Of a stretch of DNA of 29,944 bases, positions 8,028 through 17,700 are shown piece after piece. How positions within the stretch are numbered: position 1 is the first letter of the stretch; the number at the start of each line of letters is the position of its first letter. Location: the NCBI GenBank assembly GCA_002478865.1, contig DLJZ01000028.1:1-29944 (forward strand), given 5' to 3'. The DNA is from Hungatella sp. UBA7603 (GTDB lineage Bacteria; Bacillota; Clostridia; Lachnospirales; Lachnospiraceae). The notes under the pieces are model-generated. The model saw only the letters and a program-made list of their open reading frames with translations. It did not search any database and was not told where the DNA came from. Both the position numbers and the translations under genes were made by a program.

Positions 8028-9095
8028 ATGGCGAAGACAATAACAGAGTCGCAGAAGCAGGAAAAAATCACAGCCTTACAAAAAGAGCGGGAAGCTTTCA
8101 GTCTTAAGCTCAGAGATGCCGTAGGTACACGTAAACGTGATTCACTGATTGCGAAAATCGAAAAAATAGATGAGCAGATAAAAAAAGAGAGAACCGGAGA
8201 GCGGTTTACCAGGCAGGAAAAGAGGAATTTAATCGCATATTCCTTCATCGCACCTAATTTTATCGGATTTGCTTTATTTACCCTTGGACCGATTATTTTT
8301 GCTTTTGTCCTGGCGTTTATGAAATGGGATGGAAATAGCCCCATGGAGTTTGCAGGACTTAAGAATTTTATAGATATGTTTTCAAACGACAGATTCCGTG
8401 CTTCCTTTGTAAATACCATTGTATACTGTCTGGCAACGGTACCATTAACACTGGTTAGTGCTCTTGGACTTGCAATTGTGTTAAACCAGAAAGTAAAAGG
8501 AAGAAACTTTTTCCGTACGGTTGGCTTCTTCCCTTACGTAGCCTCCTTAGTTGCTGTAGCGGCTGTGTGGAATATGTTATTTAGCCCTATGAAAAGCGGT
8601 CCTGTTAACATGCTGCTTTATAATCTGGGAGTACATGCAAAAAGCCTTCCAAAATGGTCCGCTGACCCTAACTGGGTTATGTTCACCATCGTTTTGTTCA
8701 GTGTATGGAAGAATATGGGTTACTATATGGTAATCTATCTCGCTGGTCTTCAAGGAATCAATGGAGAACTTTATGAGGCAGCAGGACTTGATGGTTGTAA
8801 TGCATGGCAGAAATTCCGCTATATTACTTGGCCTCAGCTTCAGCCTACCACATTCTTTGTAACCATAATCCTAACCATTAACTGCTTTAAGGTTTACGAC
8901 ATCGTCTATATGCTGGCAGGTGGCTCCAATGGTATCGTCAGCTCCCAGGCAATGGTTTTAGTTTACCACATCTATGAAGAAGCGTTCCGTAACTGGAATT
9001 TAGGTTATGCAAGCGCAGTTGCTATGGTATTGTTCTTAATGGTACTTGTCATCACACTGGTTCAGTTCCGTGGTGAGAAGAAATATGCAAACTAA
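8028..9095 (+). CDS. Sugar ABC transporter permease (MalF/UgpA-type)
   Basis: A 355-residue inner-membrane permease of a CUT1 importer with about six transmembrane helices between roughly 68 and 346. The EAA loop that docks the ATPase is at about 250-272 (EAAGLDG...WPQLQP). Unusually, the first 65 residues are a highly charged, Lys/Glu-rich, probably helical or coiled-coil cytoplasmic extension ahead of the first membrane helix (IAYSFIAPNFIGF). The start ATG at 8028 has GGAGGAAAAG upstream and no better start lies within. It pairs with the MalG-type permease 17 bp downstream and the lipoprotein upstream. Confidence 0.93.
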   Translation: MAKTITESQKQEKITALQKEREAFSLKLRDAVGTRKRDSLIAKIEKIDEQIKKERTGERFTRQEKRNLIAYSFIAPNFIGFALFTLGPIIFAFVLAFMKWDGNSPMEFAGLKNFIDMFSNDRFRASFVNTIVYCLATVPLTLVSALGLAIVLNQKVKGRNFFRTVGFFPYVASLVAVAAVWNMLFSPMKSGPVNMLLYNLGVHAKSLPKWSADPNWVMFTIVLFSVWKNMGYYMVIYLAGLQGINGELYEAAGLDGCNAWQKFRYITWPQLQPTTFFVTIILTINCFKVYDIVYMLAGGSNGIVSSQAMVLVYHIYEEAFRNWNLGYASAVAMVLFLMVLVITLVQFRGEKKYAN

Positions 9096-9112
9096 GAAAA
9101 GGAGGATTCGAA

Positions 9113-9949
9113 ATGAAAGTGAAAAGCACAAATTATAAAATCAGAAGATGCCTCCTGTATGTGGTTTTGCTCCTTCTGACCGCTGCCATGCTGGTACCAT
9201 TTGCATGGATGCTCTCTGCTTCCTTAAAACTAGATAAAGACGTCTTTATCTTCCCGATTCGGTGGATCCCCCAACATCCAAGATGGCAGAACTATCTGGA
9301 TATCTGGACCAAGATTCCCCTACTCACCTTTGTAACAAATACGATGAAAATTACTCTAATCGTTACCACGTTACAGCTTTTAACCAGCAGCTTTGCAGCT
9401 TATGCATTTGCTAAATTAAAATTTAGATATAAAGATACTTTATTTATGGCTTACATTGCGACCATTGCAGTTCCATGGCAGGTATATATGGTACCTCAGT
9501 TCATGATGATGAGAAATTTCGGGTTAAATGATTCCCACTTAGCCATTATTTTCCTTCAGGCCTTCTCTGCATTTGGTGTGTTCATGATGCGACAGTTCTA
9601 TCAGGGAATTCCAGATGAACTTTGTGAGGCAGCAAGAATCGATGGTATGAGCGAATACCAGATATATGCAAAGATTATGTTACCACTGTCAAAACCAGCA
9701 CTTTCTACCTTGACGATATTCACCTTCGTTAATACTTGGAACGATTTCTTAGGACCACTCATTTATTTGAAAACAGAAGCGAAAAAGACTCTGCAGTTAG
9801 GACTTAAAATGTTTATCAGTCAGTATAGTTCAGAATACGGCCTCATTATGGCTGCCTCCGTACTTTCTCTGATTCCGGTACTTATTGTGTTCTTATCTTT
9901 GCAAAAGCATTTCGTTGAGGGTGTGGCTGCAACTGGCGTGAAAGGCTAA
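9113..9949 (+). CDS. Sugar ABC transporter permease (MalG/UgpE-type)
   Basis: A 278-residue second permease of the CUT1 importer. It has about six transmembrane helices, the first at about 12-35 (LLYVVLLLLTAAMLVPFAWML). The EAA loop lies at about 172-195 (EAARIDGMSEYQIYAKIMLP). Length and layout are normal for the family. AAAAGGAGG lies upstream of the ATG at 9113. The stop is 4 bases before the beta-glucuronidase start, so transport and hydrolysis are likely co-translated. Confidence 0.94.
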   Translation: MKVKSTNYKIRRCLLYVVLLLLTAAMLVPFAWMLSASLKLDKDVFIFPIRWIPQHPRWQNYLDIWTKIPLLTFVTNTMKITLIVTTLQLLTSSFAAYAFAKLKFRYKDTLFMAYIATIAVPWQVYMVPQFMMMRNFGLNDSHLAIIFLQAFSAFGVFMMRQFYQGIPDELCEAARIDGMSEYQIYAKIMLPLSKPALSTLTIFTFVNTWNDFLGPLIYLKTEAKKTLQLGLKMFISQYSSEYGLIMAASVLSLIPVLIVFLSLQKHFVEGVAATGVKG

Positions 9950-9953
9950 GGAA

Positions 9954-11771
9954 ATGGAAATAATAAAAAATTTCGTGGACAATATCCATAATGAAGCTTA
10001 TAAAGATCTGTATCTCTCTCCAGTCATTGACGCAGGAACTTATGTGTTTCCAGGTGGTCGAAGAGAAGAATCCTTAGATGGCTCATGGAATTTCTCCGTA
10101 GATATGTATGATAATTGTCTCAGGGCCAAATGGTTTCTGGAAGAGAAAACGAATTTAGAGGGGCAGATGGTCCCTCTGGATTACGGGTTTGATGACTGGG
10201 AGGAAATCCCGGTGCCAGCAGTATGGAACCTTGTAAAACCGGAATATTTTTATTATGAGGGACCGGCGGTTTATAGCCGCCGGTTTCTTTTTGATAGAAA
10301 AGCAGAGGGCCATGTGTTTTTAAGATTTGGCGCAATCTCGTATGAAGCCAGAATCTTTTTAAATGGTATATTCCTTGGCGTCCATAGGGGAGGTTCCACA
10401 CCTTTCTGCGTAGAAGTCACAACTCATCTAAAGGAAGAAAACCGATTAATTGTGATTGCAGACAATACCAGACGACAAGACCAAGTTCCCAGTGAAAACA
10501 CGGACTGGTTCCTATACGGTGGAATTTATCGGAGTGTCTCTCTTTTTTGTGTTCCTGATATCTATATTAAAGATATGAAGGTGCATTTAAAAGACTGGGA
10601 GAAAAAGAGAGTTTGTGTATCTATGTCCTTAGGTGGGACGTCTCACTTCAAAGGGGGAGAGGCTGTTTTTTCTATCCCAGAGCTTAATCTGGAAGAGACC
10701 GTTTTTGTGGGAACAGATGGAACCGCGGAGATGGTGTTTGAGGTAGATTCGCTTTCTCTCTGGAACCTGGACAGTCCAAAGCTTTATGATGTAGTGCTTA
10801 CTTATCGTCTCCATGGAACGATTCTAGATCGCGTCAAAGACCGGATTGGCTTTCGAAGTCTAAAGACAAAAGGAAATGAAATTTTATTAAATGGAAAGAC
10901 CGTTTTCTTAAGAGGAGTTTGTCTTCATGAGGAGTCAGAGGAACATGGAAAGGCAGTAACTAAAGAAGATATCCGTCAGGCATTTTCAAAGGCCAGAGAG
11001 ATGAACTGCAATTTTATTCGTCTCGCCCATTATCCTCATACCGAATGGGTTTCTCAATTGGCAGATGAAGAGGGCTTTCTATTGTGGGAGGAGATACCGG
11101 TATACTGGTGGATCGATTTTGCCAATGAAAAGACTTTAGTGGATGCGAAAAATCAGCTTACGGAGTTAATAACAAGGGATTATAATAGAGCCAGTGTCAT
11201 CATATGGTCTGTAGGAAATGAAAATCCGGATACCGATGAACGGTATCATTTTATGCGAGAGCTAGCACAGACGGCTAGAGCCTGTGATGAAAGCCGCTTC
11301 ATATCCGCCGCCTGTTTAGTGGATGCGGTAAACTTAAGGATTGCAGATAGACTAGAGGAACACCTAGATGTCATAGGGTTTAATGAGTATTACGGCTGGT
11401 ATGATCCGGATTATGAAAAGCTGATTACGATATTGGAAGATTCTAAACCGGATAAGCCAGTGGTCATCAGTGAATTTGGTGCCGATGGATATCTTTCTAC
11501 CAGTCAGGCTGGCAACCAGGTGCGAGGTTCCGAAGAGGAGCAAAAGGAAATCTATGAAAAGCAGGTAGAGCTGTTTAAAAAGACCAGCTACATTCAAGGA
11601 ACAGTCCCTTGGATTTTATTTGATTACCGTACGCCAAAGCGTCTGGGTGCTTACCAAAAGGGATATAACATCAAAGGGCTGGTGAGCGCTGATCGGAAAA
11701 GGGAAAAACCTGCGTTTTCAGTTATGAAGAAATTCTATGAGGAGGTAATGATACATGAGCAAACAGATTAA
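9954..11771 (+). CDS. GH2 family beta-glucuronidase
   Basis: A 605-residue glycoside hydrolase family 2 enzyme with the usual sugar-binding, immunoglobulin-like and TIM-barrel domains and no signal peptide. Acid/base Glu423 lies in WSVGNEN and nucleophile Glu507 in VISEFG. A C-terminal N-x-K-G motif (N572-I-K574-G), followed by a basic DRKREKPAF stretch, matches the glucuronate-recognising NxK of E. coli UidA, where the equivalent is NKKG...DRKPKSAAF. This separates true beta-glucuronidases from GH2 beta-galactosidases. It should remove non-reducing beta-glucuronate from imported oligosaccharides in the cytoplasm. The start is 4 bases after the permease stop with only a short AAGG site, suggesting translational coupling. 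The end overlaps the GH88 gene by 17 bases. Galacturonate as substrate cannot be excluded. Confidence 0.88.
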   Translation: MEIIKNFVDNIHNEAYKDLYLSPVIDAGTYVFPGGRREESLDGSWNFSVDMYDNCLRAKWFLEEKTNLEGQMVPLDYGFDDWEEIPVPAVWNLVKPEYFYYEGPAVYSRRFLFDRKAEGHVFLRFGAISYEARIFLNGIFLGVHRGGSTPFCVEVTTHLKEENRLIVIADNTRRQDQVPSENTDWFLYGGIYRSVSLFCVPDIYIKDMKVHLKDWEKKRVCVSMSLGGTSHFKGGEAVFSIPELNLEETVFVGTDGTAEMVFEVDSLSLWNLDSPKLYDVVLTYRLHGTILDRVKDRIGFRSLKTKGNEILLNGKTVFLRGVCLHEESEEHGKAVTKEDIRQAFSKAREMNCNFIRLAHYPHTEWVSQLADEEGFLLWEEIPVYWWIDFANEKTLVDAKNQLTELITRDYNRASVIIWSVGNENPDTDERYHFMRELAQTARACDESRFISAACLVDAVNLRIADRLEEHLDVIGFNEYYGWYDPDYEKLITILEDSKPDKPVVISEFGADGYLSTSQAGNQVRGSEEEQKEIYEKQVELFKKTSYIQGTVPWILFDYRTPKRLGAYQKGYNIKGLVSADRKREKPAFSVMKKFYEEVMIHEQTD

Positions 11772-12936
11772 AGCTTTATTTGAGGATAAAATAGAACTTA
11801 CTGAAGTAGAATGCGGCAAAGCAATGGATTTTGCTGTGGAACAGGTGCAGGATAATCTGAAGGAATTTACCCATTCCTTTAAAAAGGCATATAGCGAGGA
11901 AGGGTTCTATCAGCCGACCCCCAATGTGAATTGGACAACGGGATTTTGGACCGGACAGATATGGCTTGCTTATGAGTGGAGTAAGAATGAGGTATTTGAA
12001 ACGGCTGGAAGAATTCAGATTGAGAGTTTTTTGGAGAGAATTAACCAAAAGATAGAAGTGGACCATCATGATATGGGCTTTTTGTATTCCCCTTCTTGCG
12101 TCGCTGGATTTAAATTGGCTGGTGATGAAAAGGGAAAAGAAGCCGCGATCAAAGCTGCCGATCAGCTTATCAGCCGGTTTCAGCCGGTTGGTGGATTTAT
12201 CCAGGCCTGGGGTCCCATGAATCAGCCAGAAAATTATCGTTTTATCATTGACTGTCTGCTTAATCTACCTCTATTATACTGGGCAACTGAGGAAACAGGG
12301 GATCAGAAATACCGGGAGATCGCAGAGAAACATATCCACACTGCCATAGCTAACGTAATAAGAGAAGATTACTCCACCTGGCATACATTTTTCATGAATA
12401 TGGAAACAGGAGAGCCAAGTCACGGTGCTACCTGCCAGGGATACCGGGATGGATCTGCATGGGCAAGAGGCCAGGCGTGGGGGGTCTACGGCTGTGCCAT
12501 GGCGTACCGCTATACGAAACGTCCAGAATACATTGAAGATTTTAAGCACGTAACTGCTTATTTCCTAGAACACCTTCCTTCCGATTCGGTTCCTTACTGG
12601 GATCTGGAATTTGGCGAAGGATCAAAAGAACCAAGAGATTCTTCCTCTGCGTCTATCGCTGCCTGTGGTATGCTAGAAATGGCTAACTATATGGAGAAGG
12701 AGGATGCCGCATACTATACCTCTTTGGCGAAAAAGATAATGGCTTCCGTAGTCGAGCATTATTCCGTTAAAGATAAAAAGGATTCTAACGGACTTGTACT
12801 TCACAGCACCTATTCGAAAAAATCTCCTTACAATACCTGCACGCCAGAAGGCGTTGATGAGTGTAACATTTGGGGTGATTATTTCTATATGGAAGCTTTG
12901 ACAAGATTATCTGGTGATTGGAATCCATACTGGTAA
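11755..12936 (+). CDS. GH88 unsaturated glucuronyl hydrolase
   Basis: A 393-residue (alpha/alpha)6-barrel enzyme of family GH88 that hydrates and releases the 4,5-unsaturated uronate which polysaccharide lyases leave at the non-reducing end. Recognisable motifs are NWTTGFWTGQIWLAYE (59-74), HDMGF with Asp106, IIDCLLNLPLLYW with Asp166, RDGSAWARGQAWG (231-243) and DSSSASIAACG. The two Asp residues correspond to Asp88 and Asp149 of the Bacillus sp. GL1 enzyme. No signal peptide is present. The ATG at 11755 has GGAGGTA upstream and overlaps the glucuronidase end by 17 bases. It implies that the substrate passes through a lyase, either the heparinase-like enzyme at 938-2746 or an extracellular one elsewhere. 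Distinguishing sulfated from unsulfated substrates would need structural comparison. Confidence 0.92.
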   Translation: MSKQIKALFEDKIELTEVECGKAMDFAVEQVQDNLKEFTHSFKKAYSEEGFYQPTPNVNWTTGFWTGQIWLAYEWSKNEVFETAGRIQIESFLERINQKIEVDHHDMGFLYSPSCVAGFKLAGDEKGKEAAIKAADQLISRFQPVGGFIQAWGPMNQPENYRFIIDCLLNLPLLYWATEETGDQKYREIAEKHIHTAIANVIREDYSTWHTFFMNMETGEPSHGATCQGYRDGSAWARGQAWGVYGCAMAYRYTKRPEYIEDFKHVTAYFLEHLPSDSVPYWDLEFGEGSKEPRDSSSASIAACGMLEMANYMEKEDAAYYTSLAKKIMASVVEHYSVKDKKDSNGLVLHSTYSKKSPYNTCTPEGVDECNIWGDYFYMEALTRLSGDWNPYW

Positions 12937-12966
12937 TAGTTAAAATCAAAAGAGAGGTGAACTTAT

Positions 12967-14670
12967 ATGAAGCTTGATACAAAGCAGGACTTTAGGCAAT
13001 GGATGTTCCAGGTGTTAGACTCATTAAAGCCTTTATACAGTGAAGGTTGTGCAAGGCTTCATCTGGGAGACAGTGGTGTTACCTATCCAAAGGTAAGCGT
13101 AGAGATGGAGGCCTTTTCCCGCCCATTATGGGCGCTAGTGCCTTTCTGGCTTGGTGGTGGAACAGGATTTGAAGACATATATCAAACGGGACTTAAAAAC
13201 GGAACAGACCCAGATCACCCGGAATACTGGGGTGGTTTTTCAGACTATGATCAGAGGTTTGTTGAGATGGCAGCCATTGCCTGTGGTCTAATTTTCACTC
13301 CAGAGAAGGTGTGGGAGCCTCTTGATGAAAAGGGGAAAGATGATCTTGCCAACTGGCTATATGGGATTAATGAACATATCATACCAGATTGCAACTGGCA
13401 GTTTTTCATGATTCTTGTCAATGTAGCTCTTAAAAAGTTGGGGCGACGTTATGACAAAAAACGTCTTAAATCCGGTTTGCTAAAAATTGAAAGCTATTAT
13501 ACTGGTGATGGCTGGTATCGAGATGGAGGATCTAGCCAAAAGGATTATTACATTTCCTTTGCCCTTCATTATTATGGACTTATGTATGCCAAAGCCATGG
13601 AAGCTGAAGATCCTGAAAGATGTTTGCGCTTTAAGGAGCGGGCAGTGTTGTTTGCCAGAGATTTTCTTTACTGGTTCGATGAAAATGGAGCAGCACTTCC
13701 TTATGGAAGAAGTCTTTCCTACCGTTTCGGGCAAGCAGCCTTTTGGTCGGCTTATGTATTTGCAGGACTTGATGATATCCCAACAGGGGTTGTAAAAGGT
13801 ATTATCAGCCGTCATATCAGTTGGTGGATGGATCAAACCATGTTCGACCGGGATGGTATTTTGACCATCGGCTACAGCTATCCAAACCTGATTATGGCAG
13901 AGCGGTACAACGCACCGGGCTCTCCCTACTGGGCAATGAAGCTACTTTTATGTCTTGCACTTGAAGATGACCACCCATTTTGGAAGGCGGAATCAGAGGA
14001 ACTTCCTGAACTATCTGAAATAAAGCTATTAAAGCAGGCTGACATGCTCATGCACCGTAATGGTAAAGACGTGATATCATATCCAGCAGGTGTTTGTGAA
14101 AAGTACGGACACGGCCATGTTCCTGAGAAATACTCAAAATTTGCTTACTCCACCAGATTCGGTTTTTCTGTTGCAAGAAGCCAGATCATACTTCATGAAA
14201 ATGCACCAGATTCCTCCCTTGCCTTTGTCATTGATGGGGATGATTATGTATTTGTGAGAAAATACAGTGATAGTTATGAAGTACTGGAAGATAGGGTCAT
14301 CAGTAAATGGCATCCATTTCCTGGAATTCAGGTGACATCAACCATTATTCCAGTGGAACAAGGTCATTTAAGAATCCATGAAATCGAAAGTGAGTATGAT
14401 TGCACCGCTTATGATTGTGGTTTTTCCGTAGAGAAGTTTACGAAAGGCTATGAACAAAAGGCAGAAGGCGAAAAATCTTCTGTTACTTATGATACCCAGG
14501 GTTGCCATGTATCTGGGAAAGGTCCACAAGCGCAAGGAATTGTCATTGAGGCAGATCCAAACACCAATGTACTTTACCCCAATGCCTCCATTCCTGCAGT
14601 ATCTTACCGAATTAAAAAAGGGAAATTCATACGCCTGGAAACTATGGTGACCACCTTTATAAATGGCTAA
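12967..14670 (+). CDS. DUF2264 family protein, putative glycan-active enzyme
   Basis: A 567-residue protein recognised as DUF2264 by its N-terminal pattern: MEAFSRPLWALVPFWLGGG (47-65) and HPEYWGGFSDYDQRFVEMAAIA (84-105). A helical toroid of about 340 residues is followed by a beta-rich C-terminal half, a layout reminiscent of heparinase II/III and other toroid-plus-sandwich lyases. No catalytic residues are established for the family as far as I know, so activity is not assigned. It has no signal peptide, AGAGAGGTG precedes the ATG, and it lies 30 bp after the GH88 gene. Co-location with a lyase, GH88 and two GH2 enzymes suggests a role in cutting the same oligosaccharide. Confidence 0.82.
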   Translation: MKLDTKQDFRQWMFQVLDSLKPLYSEGCARLHLGDSGVTYPKVSVEMEAFSRPLWALVPFWLGGGTGFEDIYQTGLKNGTDPDHPEYWGGFSDYDQRFVEMAAIACGLIFTPEKVWEPLDEKGKDDLANWLYGINEHIIPDCNWQFFMILVNVALKKLGRRYDKKRLKSGLLKIESYYTGDGWYRDGGSSQKDYYISFALHYYGLMYAKAMEAEDPERCLRFKERAVLFARDFLYWFDENGAALPYGRSLSYRFGQAAFWSAYVFAGLDDIPTGVVKGIISRHISWWMDQTMFDRDGILTIGYSYPNLIMAERYNAPGSPYWAMKLLLCLALEDDHPFWKAESEELPELSEIKLLKQADMLMHRNGKDVISYPAGVCEKYGHGHVPEKYSKFAYSTRFGFSVARSQIILHENAPDSSLAFVIDGDDYVFVRKYSDSYEVLEDRVISKWHPFPGIQVTSTIIPVEQGHLRIHEIESEYDCTAYDCGFSVEKFTKGYEQKAEGEKSSVTYDTQGCHVSGKGPQAQGIVIEADPNTNVLYPNASIPAVSYRIKKGKFIRLETMVTTFING

Positions 14671-14757
14671 TACGTTTTATAATAGATTGAGACAAATTAC
14701 GCGATAGAAAGATTGGTAAATAACAAAAACAAGATAGCTTCTTTTACTTGAGTGGAT

Positions 14758-14763
14758 TATAAT
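14758..14763 (+). promoter_or_regulatory. Possible internal -10 element before the beta-galactosidase gene
   Basis: A perfect TATAAT lies in the 128-bp gap between the DUF2264 and beta-galactosidase genes. No good -35 sits 16-18 bp upstream and there is no extended TG, so an internal promoter is only possible. The gap shows no terminator. Confidence 0.22.
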
Positions 14764-14798
14764 AAAACCACAGTTTGAATCAAAGGAGGGGTTTCTTT

Positions 14799-17700
14799 AT
14801 GGAACTGAAAACACCAAAACTGGAATGGCTGGAGGATCCGCAGATTTTTGCGGTCAATCGTATACAGGCTCATTCCGATCATTGTTATTATGAATCCGAG
14901 AAAGAAGCACAAAAAGGGGAAATGGGGCTTCGTCAGTCTTTAAATGGGATATGGAAGTTTTCCTACGCAGATCATCCAGGGAAAAGGGAAGAGCATTTTT
15001 ATGAGGTTAATTTTCCTATGGATCAATTTGGGACAATTGAGGTGCCCGGTCATATTGAATTAAATGGATACGGCCAATGCCAATATATCAATACGATGTA
15101 CCCTTGGGATGGATTGGCAGACATCCGTCCGCCTTTTACTGATAAACAAAACAATCCGGTTGGCAGCTATGTTAGGGATTTTGAGCTGGAAGCACCTCTT
15201 ATGGATAAACGGCAGTTTATATCCTTTCAGGGAGTGGAGACAGCCTTTTACGTATGGGTGAACGGAATCTTTATCGGCTACGGGGAGGACTCCTTCACCC
15301 CATCCGAGTTTGAGATTACTCATGCACTAAAAGAAGGAACAAATCGCCTTGCTGTAGAAGTTTATAAAAGAAGCAGTGCCAGTTGGATCGAGGATCAGGA
15401 TTTTTTCCGCTTCTCCGGCATATTCCGGGACGTTTACGTTTATGCCATTCCTAAATGTCACGTAGAGGATGTATTCATTCACGGAGATGTTTCCGATGAT
15501 TATCAAGATGGCCTGTTTCGGACAGAGCTTAAGTTAATGGGAGATATGAGCGGTACCATATCTGCTATTTTGCGAGATCGGGATGGAAAAGAAGTAGCCT
15601 CATGGGAAGCAGTATCTGCAAATGAAAGAGTGGAGTTTTCTGCTCGTATTGCTAATGCCCATCTATGGAGTGGGGAAAATCCTTATCAATATGAACTGAC
15701 AATTGTGCTTACCGATAGTCAAGGAAATGTAACTGAGGTGATTCCTCAAAAAGCAGGATTTCGCCGGTTTGAAATGAAGAATCGGATCATGCATTTAAAC
15801 GGAAAACGAATTGTATTTCGAGGAATTAATCGGCATGAGTTTAATGTGAGACGAGGACGCAGCATCACAAAAGAAGATATGATGTGGGACATCCGTTTCT
15901 TAAAACGTCATAACATTAATGCGGTGCGGACATGCCACTACCCAGATCAGAGCCTTTGGTATGAGCTTTGTGATGAATACGGAATTTATCTTATTGATGA
16001 GGCAAACTTAGAAAGTCACGGCTCTTGGCAGAAGATGGGAGCCATCGAACCTTCTTGGAATGTGCCTGGCAATCTTCCGGAATGGAAAGACTGCGTTGTA
16101 GACCGTGCGAAATCTGTGTTGGAACGAGATAAGAATCACCCAAGCGTTCTCATCTGGTCTTGTGGAAATGAGTCTTATGCAGGGGAAGACATTCTTGCCA
16201 TGGCTGACTTTTTCAGGGACAGGGATCCAGGAAGACTGGTTCACTATGAAGGCGTATTTCACAATCGTGCGTATGACAACATCAGTGATATGGAAAGCCG
16301 GATGTATGCAACGGCATCCGATGTTTCAGAGTATCTGTCAGGGGATCCAAAGAAGCCCTTTGTGCTTTGCGAATATATGCACGCCATGGGCAATTCCCTA
16401 GGAGGTATGCATAAGTATACGAATCTAGAAGATCAGTATGATATGTATCAGGGCGGCTTTATCTGGGATTATATGGATCAGTCCCTGATGAAAAAAGATG
16501 CCTATGGAAAAGAACACATGACGTATGGTGGTGATTTTAACGATCGCCCCACGGATTATAGCTTCTGTGGAAATGGTATCGTGTATGCGGACCGAACAGA
16601 ATCCCCCAAGGCCCAAGAGGTTAAATATCTGTATCAGGATATCCGACTGACCCCTGATCTTAATGGCGTAACCATTGAAAACAGAAGGTTGTTTATGGAC
16701 ACCTCAGATTTGGAGTTCGTTTATACCGTGTTAAAGGATGGAGAGCCCATCTTTGAGAAAAGTATAGATGCAAACGTTGACCCATTAAAGTCACAATATA
16801 CTCCTGTCGATATCCCCAAATTTGCAGAGCCTGGGGAATATGTACATCAAGTATCTGCCCTTTTAAAAGAAGATACCTTATGGGCTGATGCTGGATTTGA
16901 GATTTCCTTTGGAGAACATGTTTTTGTGGTGGAAGGAAAAACAAAAGAATCCGTTCAAGAGTCTTTTAAAGTTGTATATGGCGATGTTAACATTGGTGTT
17001 ATTGGAGATGGATTTCGGATCCTGTTTTCCAGACAGGAAGGAAGTATTGTCTCTCTTGTCTACGATGGCAAGGAATGGGTAGGAAGACCGCTTATGCCTA
17101 TATATTGGAGAGCTACCACAGATAATGATAAAGGAAACAAGTTCTCTGTCAACAGTTCCGTCTGGTACGGCGCAGGCCGTTTCTGTCGTTATGACAATAA
17201 GAATTGCCAGGTGGAAGAAGGAGATGGCTTTATAAAAGTTTCTTATCTCTATGAATTATCCACAGTGCCAAAATCCTCTACTAAGGTTACTTATATCGTA
17301 GATGGAAAAGGTAGCATTTTAGTGAAAGCAGTGTATCAGGGGCAGAAAGGGCTTCCTCAGCTACCAGCCTTTGGGTTGAGACTGATTACCCCGGATGCGC
17401 TTAAGACGTTTGCGTGGTATGGAAAAGGGCCGGAGGAAAATTACTGCGACCGTAATCAGGGGGCAAGACTTGGAATTTATAAGGATACTCCGGAAAATAA
17501 CTTGTCCCGGTATCTGGTCCCTCAGGAATGCGGGAATAGGACTGAAGTCCGTTGGCTGAAGGTATCTGACATGGAAGGCCACTCCATTGGTTTTAAGGCG
17601 GTTAATCAGCCTTTTGATGCGTCTGTTCTGCCTTATACGGCGGAAGAACTGGAATCAGCCACTCACAGAGAGGATCTTCCATTGGTTCGTTATACGGTTG

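Noticed and set aside
17361..17582. Minus-strand ORFs inside the beta-galactosidase gene
   Set aside because: They are antisense to a fully supported GH2 coding sequence and show no recognisable domains.
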